Positions 44,696 to 53,175 of a stretch of DNA of 64,000 bases are shown in pieces. This DNA is from Piliocolobus tephrosceles (taxonomy: Eukaryota > Chordata > Mammalia > Primates > Cercopithecidae), in assembly GCF_002776525.5 (NCBI RefSeq), contig NC_045439.1, forward strand, positions 155,275,407 to 155,339,406, in the 5' to 3' direction. A program made the translations under genes and the position numbers. Every line of letters starts with the position of its first letter. Within the stretch, counting starts at the first letter, position 1. Under the pieces are notes generated by a model. It saw only the letters and a program-made list of their open reading frames with translations, made no database searches and was not told where the DNA came from.

Positions 44696-47600
44696 TCAGT
44701 TCCCACCTATGAGTGAGAACATGCGGTGTTTGGTTTTCTCTTCTTGTGATAATTTGCTAAGAATGATGGTTTCCAGCTGCATCCATGTCTCTACAAAGGA
44801 CGCAAACTCATCCTTTTTTATGGCTGCATAGTATTCCATGGTGTATATGTGCCACATTTTCTTAATCCAGTCTGTCACTGATGGACATTTGGGTTGATTC
44901 CAAGTCTTTGCTATTGTGAATAGTGCCGCAATAAACATACGTGTGCATGTGTCTTTGTAGTAGCATAATTTATAATCCTTTGGGTATATACCCAGTAGTG
45001 GGATGGCTGGGTCATATGGTACATCTAGTTCTAGGTCCTTGAGGAATCGCCATACTGTTTTCCATAATGGTTGAACTAGTTTACAATCCCACCAACAGTG
45101 TAAAAGTGTTCCTATTTCTCCACATCCCCTCCAACACCTGTTGTTTCCTGATTTTTTAATGATTGCCATTCTAACTGGTGTGAGATGGTATCTCATTGTG
45201 GTTTTGATTTGCATTTCTCTGATGGCCAGTGATGATGAGCATTTTTTCATGTGTCTGTTGGCTGTATGAATGTCTTCTTTTGAGAAATGTCTGTTCATAT
45301 CCTTTCCCCACTTTTTGATGGGGTTGTTTGTTTTTTTCTTGTATATTTGTTTGAGTTCTTTGTAGATTCTGGAAATTAGCCCTTTGTCAGATGAGTAGAT
45401 TGCAAAAATTTTCTCCCATTCTGTAGGTTGCCTGTTCACTCTGATGGTAGTTTCTTTTGCTGTGCAGAAGCTCTTTAGTTTAATGAGATCCCATTTGTCA
45501 ATTTTGGCTTTTGCTGCCGTTGCTTTTGGTGTTTTAGACATGAAGTCCTTGCCCATGCCTATGTCCTGAATGGTACTACCTAGATTTTCTTCTAGGGTTT
45601 TTATGGTATTAGGTCTAACATTTAAGTCTCTAATCCATCTTGAATTAATCTTCGTATAAGGAGTAAGGAAAGGATCCAGTTTCAGCTTTCTACTTATGGC
45701 TAGCCAATTTTCCCAGCACCATTTATTAAATAGGGAATCCTTTCCCCATTTCTTGTTTTTCTCAGGTTTGTCAAATATCAGATGGTTGTAGATGTGTGGC
45801 ATTATTTCTGAAGGCTCCGTTCTGTTCCATTGGTCTATATCTCTGTTTTGGTACCAGTACCATGCTGTTTTGGTTACTGTAGCCTTGTAGTATAGTTTGA
45901 AGTCAGGTAGCGTGACGCCTCCGGCTTTGTCCTTTTGACTTAGGATTGTCTTGGCAATACGGGCTCTTTTTTGGTTCCATATGAACTTTAAAGCAGTTTT
46001 TTCCAATTCGGTGAAGAAACTCATTGGTAGCTTGATGGGGATGGCATTGAATCTATAAATTACCTTGGGCAGTATGGCCATTTTCACAATATTGATTCTG
46101 CCTATCCATGAGCATGGTATGTTCTTCCATTTGTTTGTGTCCTCTTTGATTTCACTGAGCAGTGGTTTGTAGTTCTCCTTGAAGAGGTCCTTTACATCCC
46201 TTGTAAGTTGGATTCCTAGGTATTTTATTCTCTTTGAAGCAATTGTGAATGGAAGTTCATTCCTGATTTGGCTCTCTGCTTGTCTGTTACTGGTGTATAA
46301 GAATGCTTGTGATTTTTGCACATTAATTTTGTATCCTGAGACTTTGCTGAAGTTGCTTATCAGCTTAAGAAGATTTTGGGCTGAGACGATGGGGTTTTCT
46401 AAATACACAATCATGTCATCTGCAAACAGGGACAATTTGACTTCCTCTTTTCCTAACTGAATACCCTTGATTTCTTTCTCTTGCCTGATTGCCCTAGCCA
46501 GAACTTCCAACACTATGTTGAATAGGAGTGGTGAGAGAGGGCATCCCTGTCTTGTGCCAGTTTTCAAAGGGAACTTTTCCAGTTTTTGCCCATTCAGTAT
46601 GATATTAGCTGTGGGTTTGTCATAAATAGCTCTTACTATTTTGAGGTACGTTCCATCAATACCGAATTTGTTGAGCGTTTTTAGCATGAAGGGCTGTTGA
46701 ATTTTGTCAAAAGCCTTTTCTGCATCTATTGAGATAATCATGTGGTTCTTGTCTTTGGTTCTGTTGATATGCTGGATTACGTTGATTGATTTGCGAATGT
46801 TGAACCAGCCTTGCATCCCAGGGATGAAGCCCACTTGATCATGGTGGATAAGCTTTTTGATGTGCTGCTGAATCCGGTTTGCCAGGATTTTATTGAGGAT
46901 TTTTGCATCGATGTTCATCAGGGAGATTGGTCTAAAATTCTCTTTTTTTGTTGTGTCTCTGCCAGGCTTTGGTATCAGGATGATGCTGGCCTCATAAAAT
47001 GAGTTAGGGAGGATTCCCTCTTTTTCTATTGATTGGAATAGTTTCAGAAGGAATGGTACCAGCTCCTCCTTGTACCTCTGGTAGAATTCAGCTGTGAATC
47101 CATCTGGTCCTGGGCTTTTTTTGGTGTGCAGGCTATTAATTGTTGCCTCAATTTCAGAGGCTGCTATTGGTCTATTCAGGGATTCAACTTCTTCCTGGTT
47201 TAGTCTTGGAAGAGTGTACGCGTCCAGGAAATTATCCATTTCTTCTAGATTTTCTAGTTGATTTGCGTAGAGGTGTTTATAGTATTCTCTGATGGTAGTT
47301 TGTATTTCTGTGGGGTTGGTGGTGATATCCCCTTTATCATTTTTTATTGCGTCTATTTGATTCCTCTCTCTTTTCTTCTTTATTAATCTTGCTAGCGGTC
47401 TGTCAATTTTGTTGATCTTTTCAAAAAACCAACTCCTGGATTCATTGATTTTTTGGAGGGTTTTTTGTGTCTCTATCTCCTTCAGTTCTGCTCTGATCTT
47501 AGTTATTTCTTGCCTTCTGCTAGCTTTTGAATGTGTTTGCTCTTGCCTCTCTAGTTCTTTTAATTGTGATGTTAGAGTGTCAATTTTAGATCTTTCCTGC

Positions 47601-48523
47601 TTTCTCTTGTGGGCACTTAGTGCTATAAATTTCCCTCTACATACTGCTTTAAGTGTGTCCCAGAGATTCTGGTATGTTGTATCTTTGTTCTCATTGGATT
47701 CAAAGAACATCTTTATTTCTGCTTTCATTTCGTTATGTACCCAGTAGTCATTCAGGAGCAGGTTGTTCAGTTTCCATGTAGTTGAGCGGTTTTGATTGAA
47801 TTTCTTAGTCCTGAGTTCTAGTTTGACTGCACTGTGGTCAGAGAGACAGTTTGTTATAATTTCTGTTCTTTTACATTTGCTGAGGAGTGCTTTACTTCCA
47901 ATTATGTGGTCAATTTTGGAATAAGTGTGATGTGGTGCTGAGAAGAATGTATATTCTGTTGACTTGGGGTGGAGAGTTCTATAGATGTCTATTAGGTCCG
48001 CTTGGTGCAGAGATGAGTTCAATTCCTGGATATCCTTGTTAACTTTCTGTCTCGTTGATCTGTCTAATGTTGACAGTGGAGTGTTGAAGTCTCCCATTAT
48101 TATTGTATGGGAGTCTAAGTCTCTTTGTAAGTCTCTAAGGACTTGCTTTATGAATCTGGGTGCTCCTGTATTAGGTGCATATATATTTAGGATAGTTAGC
48201 TCTTCCTGTTGGATTGATCCCTTTACCATTATGTAATGGCCTTCTTTGTCTCTTTTGATCTTTGATGGTTTAAAGTCTGTTTTATCAGAGACTAGGATTG
48301 CAACCCCTGCTTTTTTTTGTTCTCCATTTGCTTGGTAGATCTTCCTCCATCCTTTTATTTTGAGCCTATGTATGTCTCTGCATGTGAGATGGGTCTCCTG
48401 AAGACAGCAGACTGATGGGTCTTGACTCTTTATCCAGTTTGCCAGTCTGTGTCTTTTAATTGGAGCATTTAGTCCATTTACATTTAAGGTTAATATTGTT
48501 ATGTGTGATCTTGATCCTGCCAT
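44696..48523 (-). CDS. ORF2: L1 ORF2p: endonuclease-reverse transcriptase, 1275 aa, intact
   Basis: Nicks target DNA and copies L1, Alu and cellular RNAs by target-primed reverse transcription. Every key endonuclease residue is present at human numbering: N14, E43, Y115, D145 and N147 (MGDFN), T192, D205 (KIDH), S228 and H230 (SDHS). The reverse transcriptase has the motif A SIDAEKAFD, the TRQGCPLSP block and the catalytic LFADDMIVY near residue 700. The C-terminal cysteine segment is complete (CWRGC...LLHCWWDC, a CX3C-X7-H-X4-C arrangement). The length equals the human protein exactly, with no stop or frameshift. Translation in L1 depends on termination/reinitiation after ORF1 across the 63-nt spacer. 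Activity cannot be proven from sequence. Confidence 0.98.
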   Translation of the reverse strand: MAGSRSHITILTLNVNGLNAPIKRHRLANWIKSQDPSVCCLQETHLTCRDIHRLKIKGWRKIYQANGEQKKAGVAILVSDKTDFKPSKIKRDKEGHYIMVKGSIQQEELTILNIYAPNTGAPRFIKQVLRDLQRDLDSHTIIMGDFNTPLSTLDRSTRQKVNKDIQELNSSLHQADLIDIYRTLHPKSTEYTFFSAPHHTYSKIDHIIGSKALLSKCKRTEIITNCLSDHSAVKLELRTKKFNQNRSTTWKLNNLLLNDYWVHNEMKAEIKMFFESNENKDTTYQNLWDTLKAVCRGKFIALSAHKRKQERSKIDTLTSQLKELERQEQTHSKASRRQEITKIRAELKEIETQKTLQKINESRSWFFEKINKIDRPLARLIKKKRERNQIDAIKNDKGDITTNPTEIQTTIREYYKHLYANQLENLEEMDNFLDAYTLPRLNQEEVESLNRPIAASEIEATINSLHTKKSPGPDGFTAEFYQRYKEELVPFLLKLFQSIEKEGILPNSFYEASIILIPKPGRDTTKKENFRPISLMNIDAKILNKILANRIQQHIKKLIHHDQVGFIPGMQGWFNIRKSINVIQHINRTKDKNHMIISIDAEKAFDKIQQPFMLKTLNKFGIDGTYLKIVRAIYDKPTANIILNGQKLEKFPLKTGTRQGCPLSPLLFNIVLEVLARAIRQEKEIKGIQLGKEEVKLSLFADDMIVYLENPIVSAQNLLKLISNFSKVSGYKINVQKSQAFLYTSNRQAESQIRNELPFTIASKRIKYLGIQLTRDVKDLFKENYKPLLSEIKEDTNKWKNIPCSWIGRINIVKMAILPKVIYRFNAIPIKLPMSFFTELEKTALKFIWNQKRARIAKTILSQKDKAGGVTLPDFKLYYKATVTKTAWYWYQNRDIDQWNRTEPSEIMPHIYNHLIFDKPEKNKKWGKDSLFNKWCWENWLAISRKLKLDPFLTPYTKINSRWIRDLNVRPNTIKTLEENLGSTIQDIGMGKDFMSKTPKATAAKAKIDKWDLIKLKSFCTAKETTIRVNRQPTEWEKIFAIYSSDKGLISRIYKELKQIYKKKTNNPIKKWGKDMNRHFSKEDIHTANRHMKKCSSSLAIREMQIKTTMRYHLTPVRMAIIKKSGNNRCWRGCGEIGTLLHCWWDCKLVQPLWKTVWRFLKDLELDVPYDPAIPLLGIYPKDYKLCYYKDTCTRMFIAALFTIAKTWNQPKCPSVTDWIKKMWHIYTMEYYAAIKKDEFASFVETWMQLETIILSKLSQEEKTKHRMFSLIGGN

Positions 48524-48586
48524 TATGATATTAACTGGTTATTTTGCTCATTAGTTGATGCAGTTTCTTCCTAGGCTCGATGGTCT

Positions 48587-49603
48587 TTACATTTTGGCAT
48601 GTTTTTGCAGTGGCTGGTACCGGTTGTTCCTTTCCATGTTTAGGGCTTCCTTCAGGGTCTCTTGTAAGGCAGGCCTGGTGGTGACAAAATCTCTAAGCAT
48701 TTGCTTATCTGTAAAGAATTTTATTTCTCCTTCACTTATGAAACTTAGTTTGGCTGGATATGAAATTCTGGGTTTAAAATTCTTTTCTTTAAGAACGTTG
48801 AATATTGGCCCCCACTCTCTTCTGGCTTGTAGAGTTTCTGCCGAGAGATCTGCTGTCAGTCTGATGGGCTTCCCTTTGTGGGTAACCCGACCTTTCTCTC
48901 TGGCTGCCCTTAAGATTTTTTCCTTCATTTCAACTTTGGTGAATCTGGCAATTATGTGTCTCGGAGTTGCTCTTCTGAAGGAGTATCTTTGTGGCGTTCT
49001 CTGTATTTCCTGAATTTGAATGTTGGCCTGCCCTGCTAGGTTGGGGAAGTTCTCCTGGATGATATCCTGTAGAGTGTTTTCCAATTTGGTTCCATTTTCC
49101 CCCTCACTTTCAGGCACCCCAATCAGACGTAGATTTGGTCTTTTGACATAATCCCATACTTCTTGCAGGCTTTGTTCATTTCTTTTTCTTCTTTTTTCTT
49201 TTGGTTTCTCTTCTCGCTTCATTTCATTCATTTGATCCTCAATCGCTGATACTCTTTCTTCCAGTTGATCGAGTCGGTTACTGAAGCTTGTGCATTTGTC
49301 ACGTATTTCTCGTGACATGGTTTTCATCTCTGTCATTTCGTTTATGACCTTCTCTGCATTAATTAGTCTAGCTGTCAATTCTTCCACTTTTTTTTCAAGA
49401 TTTTTAGTTTCTTTGCGCTGGGTACGTAATTCCTCCTTTAGCTCTGAGAGGTTTGATGGACTGAAGCCTTCTTCTCTCATCTCATCAAAATCATTCTCTG
49501 ACCAGCTTTGATCCGTTGCTGGCGATGGGCTGTGCTCCTTTGCAGGAGGAGATGCGCTCTTATTTTTTGAATTTCCAGCTTTTCTGCCCTGCTTTTTCCC
49601 CAT
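48587..49603 (-). CDS. ORF1: L1 ORF1p: RNA-binding nucleic-acid chaperone, 338 aa, intact
   Basis: Forms trimers that coat L1 RNA into the ribonucleoprotein needed for retrotransposition. I chose the ATG at 49603 (MGKKQGRK) because it matches the conserved L1 start and yields 338 aa, the human length. An in-frame ATG seven codons upstream (MTDKTTK) would give 345 aa. In order: a disordered N-terminus with serine-proline sites (ASPP, PSPATDQS), a long coiled coil (about residues 50-150, including LEKKVEELTARL and LDQLEERVSAIEDQ), an RRM core (NLRLIGVPESEGENG to about 250) and a C-terminal domain (SYPAKLSFISEGEI). The RRM and CTD are close to human, while the coiled coil is more diverged, as expected for this fast-evolving part. 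Confidence 0.97.
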   Translation of the reverse strand: MGKKQGRKAGNSKNKSASPPAKEHSPSPATDQSWSENDFDEMREEGFSPSNLSELKEELRTQRKETKNLEKKVEELTARLINAEKVINEMTEMKTMSREIRDKCTSFSNRLDQLEERVSAIEDQMNEMKREEKPKEKRRKRNEQSLQEVWDYVKRPNLRLIGVPESEGENGTKLENTLQDIIQENFPNLAGQANIQIQEIQRTPQRYSFRRATPRHIIARFTKVEMKEKILRAAREKGRVTHKGKPIRLTADLSAETLQARREWGPIFNVLKEKNFKPRISYPAKLSFISEGEIKFFTDKQMLRDFVTTRPALQETLKEALNMERNNRYQPLQKHAKM

Positions 49604-50619
49604 CTTTGTGGTTTTATCTGTCACTGGTCTTTGATGATGGTGACGTACTGATGGGGTTTTGATTTAGGTGTCCTTCCTGTTTGATAGGTTTCCTTCTGAC
49701 TGTCAGGACCCTCAGCTATAGGTCTGTTGGAGATTGCTTGAGGTCCACTCCAGACCCTGTTTGCCTGGGTATCAGCAGCAGAGGTTGCAGAAGATAGAAT
49801 ATTGCTGAACAGCGAGTGCACCTGTCTGATTCTTGCTTTGGAAGCTTCCTCTCAGGGGTGTACTCCACCCTGTGAGGTGTGGGGTGTCAGACTGCCCCTA
49901 GTGGGGGATGTCTCCCAGTTAGGCTACTCAGGGGTCAGTGACTCACTTGAGCAGGCAGACTGCCCCTTCTCAGATCTCAACCTCCGTGTTGGGAGATCCC
50001 CTGCTCTCTTCAAAGCTGTCAGACAGAGTCGTTCGCGTTTCACAGGCTTCTACTCCTTCAGCTGAGCCCTGTCCCCAGAGGCGCAGTCTACAGAGACAGG
50101 CAGGTTTCCTTGAGCTGCTGTGAGCTCCACCCAGTTCCAGCTTCCCAGCGGCTTTAGTTACCTACTTAAGCCTCAGCAATGGCGGGCGCCCCTCCCCCAG
50201 CCTCGCTGCTGCCTTGCGGTTAGATTGCCGCAGACTGCTGTGTTAGCAAGGAGAGAGGCTCCGTGGGCGTGGGACCCTCCCGGCCAGGTGTGGGATACAA
50301 TCTCCGGTGTGCCGGTGTTACAGCGCAGTATTGGGGTGGGAGTTACCCGATTTTCCAGGTGTTGTGTGTCTCAGTTCCCCTGGCTAGGAAAAGGGACTCC
50401 CTTCCCCCTCGCGCTTCCCAGGTGAGGCGATGCCTCGCCCTGCTTCAGCTCTTGCTGGTCGGGCTGCAGCAGCTGACCAGCACCGATTGTCCGGCACTCC
50501 CGAGTGCGATGACCCCAGTACCTCAGTTGAAAATGCAGAAATCGCAGGTCTTCTGTGTCGCTCGCGCTGGGAGTTGGAGACTGAAGCTGCTCCTATTCGG
50601 CCATCTTGCTCCGCCCTCC
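49604..50619 (-). promoter_or_regulatory. L1 5' UTR with internal promoter, CpG-rich
   Basis: About 1 kb of 5' UTR carries the internal RNA polymerase II promoter. The sense start reads GGAGGGCGGAGCAAGATGGC. CAAGATGGCCG (plus 50598-50608) is the YY1 site that positions L1 initiation. CpGs cluster at 50030-50620, the part usually silenced by methylation and KRAB zinc-finger proteins. On the opposite strand, L1 5' UTRs are known to hold an antisense promoter. The conserved antisense splice donor CCCAG|GTGAGG is present at 50421/50422 on the plus strand. Confidence 0.88.
50598..50608 (-). promoter_or_regulatory. YY1 binding site at L1 5' end
   Basis: The plus strand CGGCCATCTTG is CAAGATGGCCG in L1 sense, a consensus YY1 site 11-21 nt from the element's 5' end, where it is required for accurate initiation. 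Confidence 0.85.
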
Positions 50620-50634
50620 AAAGTGTTTTTTTTT
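50620..50634. repeat. L1 target-site duplication, right copy
   Basis: AAAGTGTTTTTTTTT directly abuts the L1 5' end and equals 44416-44430. Confidence 0.88.
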
Positions 50635-51038
50635 GATGGTAAAGTTAGTTCAATACAAGCTATGTGCCGAGGTAAAAGAGAAACATTCCGTATTTACTGT
50701 TACATCTAATGCTCCAATGAGCATTGCTTTTAATATGTTCTAAAAGTATGATGTGCTCATTTCCATTATTGCCTCTTCTTAAGAAATATTACTGTTGTCA
50801 CGGTTTTATGAAGGAAACATCTGAATATGTATAAGCAGCCTAAGACTTCAAAGAGATCTGGGGAATGGTTCTTTGAGATATTGCATGTTAAAATTGTTTC
50901 TGCTGTAAAGACAAATTTTCTAAACTTTAATTTCATGTACATAACTTGGCTTCTTACAGTTTCTCTCTCTTATGATCGGTAAACAGCAATTGAGCACGTG
51001 TCAAATACAAGAGATGTGCTAGAGAGAAAATATCATTT
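50635..51038. other. intronic DNA, nothing recognised
   Basis: AT-rich unique DNA with no supported feature. Confidence 0.45.
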
Positions 51039-51039
51039 A

Positions 51040-51240
51040 GTAATGATGGTAATGATGATGATAATAACAGATAACATTTGTTGCGTATTGCTACACACCA
51101 GACACTACACTTAGCATTTACCGTGGATTATTTTATTTAATCCTCATATAGGTTCTGTACTCAAAAGATTTACTATTTAGTTGGGAAAACAGAATTTATA
51201 CCATAAAGGCTAAGTAACAACACTCAGCTTACACTGAGGA
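51040..51240 (-). repeat. MIR SINE, antisense
   Basis: TAACATTTGTTGCGTATTGC, ACTACACTTAGCATTTAC and TTTATTTAATCCTCATATAGG are reverse MIR blocks. The left half is decayed. Confidence 0.65.
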
Positions 51241-51430
51241 CCCAATATGACTCAGAGACTAATGGAGGAGAGACGTTTTGAGTGTTAGCATTTAAAAATT
51301 ATCATCTTTTTATGGAATTTGCTGATGTTAGATCTCAGACCTCAACTAAGATTCTTTCCAAGACTTAGGTTGTCTGATAGTGGTGATTTCATACACTATC
51401 TCGGAAAGCTGTTATAGTTGTCTATGTAAT

Positions 51431-51744
51431 AACACTTCTGCTGGGCGCGGTGGCTCAAGCCTGTAATCCCAGCACTTTGGGAGGCCGAGATGGGCGGATC
51501 AAGAGGTCAGGAGATCGAGACCATCCTGGCTAATACGGTGAAACTCTGTCTCTACTAAAAAATACAAAAAACTAGCCGGGCAAGGTGGCGGGCACCTGTA
51601 GTCCCAGCTGCTTGGGAGGCTGAGGCAGGAGAATGGCGTAAACCCGGGGGGCGGAGCTTGCAGTGAGCTGAGATCCGGCCACTGCACTCCAGCCTCAGCG
51701 ACAGAGCGAGACTCCGTCTCAAAAAAAAAAAAAAAACACTTCTG
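51431..51744 (+). mobile_element. young AluY with target duplication, plus strand
   Basis: A full-length Alu starting CTGGGCGCGGTGGCTCAAGC and ending in A15, with the cercopithecine AluY variants GAGATCCGGCCACTGC and AGGTGGCGGGCACCTG. AACACTTCTG flanks both sides (51431-51440 and 51735-51744) and the match may extend by CT, because the Alu lacks its first two Gs. Confidence 0.93.
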
Positions 51745-51841
51745 CTTATTTTGTTTTGATACAATATATGACATGATCTGTATGTCCTGTAAATTGGTAT
51801 AATAAACATAATTGAAAGTATTAATTGAGAAATGTGTTTTG

Positions 51842-51865
51842 CATATATATATATATATATATATG
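51842..51865. repeat. (AT)n perfect palindromic microsatellite
   Basis: About 12 AT units flanked by GC on both sides. It is self-complementary and prone to cruciform formation. Confidence 0.88.
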
Positions 51866-52285
51866 CTTCTGTATGATAGGTTATCTGAGTTTTTTACAGT
51901 TACTTTAGGAGCCATTCCCCAATCTCACCACTGGAGGTCAGCTTGATCCTTTTAAAGTTCCAGATATATTTTCTTTTGATGATTGAAACACATTCCAGTT
52001 TTATGCTAAGAGCTTTTGCTTTAAACACATGAAAACTCATTGTTAGTTTATTTTACACAAAAACATACACAGCAAAGTGTACACAAACATAAGTGTACAT
52101 TAAACATAAGTCCATACTCACAGGCAATGCTTAATCTACTTACAGAGACACAGTACATGCTATGTTTATGGCTGTAAATATATAGGTATATTCTATATAA
52201 CAAATGACAAAGGACGACCTAAAAATAGTGCCTTATGAAATTGATTATCCGTTTCATCTAAGAATGGAATCATCAAAAGGAAATA
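51866..52285. other. intronic DNA, nothing recognised
   Basis: No gene or clear repeat. Confidence 0.4.
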
Positions 52286-52289
52286 GAGA

Positions 52290-53175
52290 TCTGTCTCTCG
52301 TTCGTTCAATATGTATTGATTAAGTGCCTCTTGGATGCCAGGCACTGCTTTAGGTGCTCGAGGGAGCAGGACAGATACAGGTCCCACCCTCTTGGAGCTT
52401 CCAGTCCATTCAGAGAAACAGGTATTGATAAAATAATCAGCCAATAAATATAATATGATGAATGCTGTGGAGCTGCTCTCATGGGGTCTAATTTAGATGT
52501 GTGGGTCCAGACGAGGATACTCTTAGGAAACGACCTTTTAGGAGAGGTTTGAAGAGTGAAGAGGAGCTTGACTTGTTTGGAGAACTGCAGGGAAGCGTTG
52601 TGTGACCAAAGCACAGTACAGGAAAAACGGGAGAGGTGGGAAGTGAAGCTCTGGAGTAGGATTTTTTCAGCCTTTTTATACTGCAAGCCAGAATGAGAAA
52701 TGTGTTTTATATTGAGACCCAGTTTACGTGTGTGCGTGTGTGTATGTGTGTGTGTGTGAGAGAGAGAGGAATGAGTTCTGTTAAACAGAATTTATTACAC
52801 ATAACATACTCTGATATATTCAATTCTTATTAAAAATGCTCGGGTTAAAGCACAAATTGATTTGTTAATATGCTATCTCACTGATGGATGATGGCCCATG
52901 GGTTGAAAACAGTGCAGTGGAGAAAGGCAAGAGACAAGATTCTGGAAGGGCCTTGTACATCTGTTTAAGGTTTCCCAATTTCATCTTCAGAACAGTTAGA
53001 ATGTACTGAGTAATTCTGAGCAGAGGAATATGTGACGAGCAGATTTTCATTTCCAAAAGAGCCCCCCCTCCACTCCGGCTGCTGTTGTAGAGGATAAGCT
53101 GAGAGGGCAGAGAGGATGTGGAGAGGACAGCAGGGAGTATTGCAGCTGTCCACGTCAGAGATGGTAGTTTCTCTC
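52290..53175 (-). repeat. L2 LINE fragment, antisense, split by a DNA transposon
   Basis: Antisense L2 blocks: GATGCCAGGCACTGCTTTAGG, CACCCTCTTGGAGCTTCCAG, GGAAGGGCCTTGTACATC and GGGAGTATTGCAGCTGTCCACG. The middle (about 52655-52920) is foreign. Similar in order to the 12-14 kb copy. Confidence 0.7.
52655..52920. mobile_element. MER-type DNA transposon with TG tract, nested in L2
   Basis: Its ends are imperfect inverses: TTTTTTCAGCCTTTTTATACTGC on the left, and GATGGCCCATGGGTTGAAAAC on the right. It contains a 40-bp TG/GA microsatellite (52728-52768). This matches a class of small mammalian hAT elements, not named with confidence. Confidence 0.5.

Larger units (their letters stand above)
44416..50634 (-). 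mobile_element. full-length young L1 (LINE-1), antisense, both ORFs intact
   Basis: A complete non-LTR retrotransposon of about 6.2 kb with target duplication, poly-A tail (T-rich on the plus strand, 44431-44480), 3' UTR, intact ORF2, 63-nt spacer, intact ORF1 and about 1 kb of CpG-containing 5' UTR ending in the YY1-type promoter motif. Both proteins have human L1 lengths (338 and 1275 aa), so there are no net indels. The 3' UTR end carries a variant (GAGTTATACCTGATATAAAT) unlike human L1PA2-like copies, consistent with an Old World monkey L1 lineage. Such a copy could be able to retrotranspose, although some substitutions could still be disabling. It lies antisense to the FMN1 transcript. 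Confidence 0.97.

Noticed and set aside
46179..48236. Several plus-strand frames of 60-110 codons
   Set aside because: They are antisense shadows of L1 ORF2.
48555..49511. Plus-strand frames of 152 and 73 codons
   Set aside because: Antisense shadows of L1 ORF1 with no independent support.
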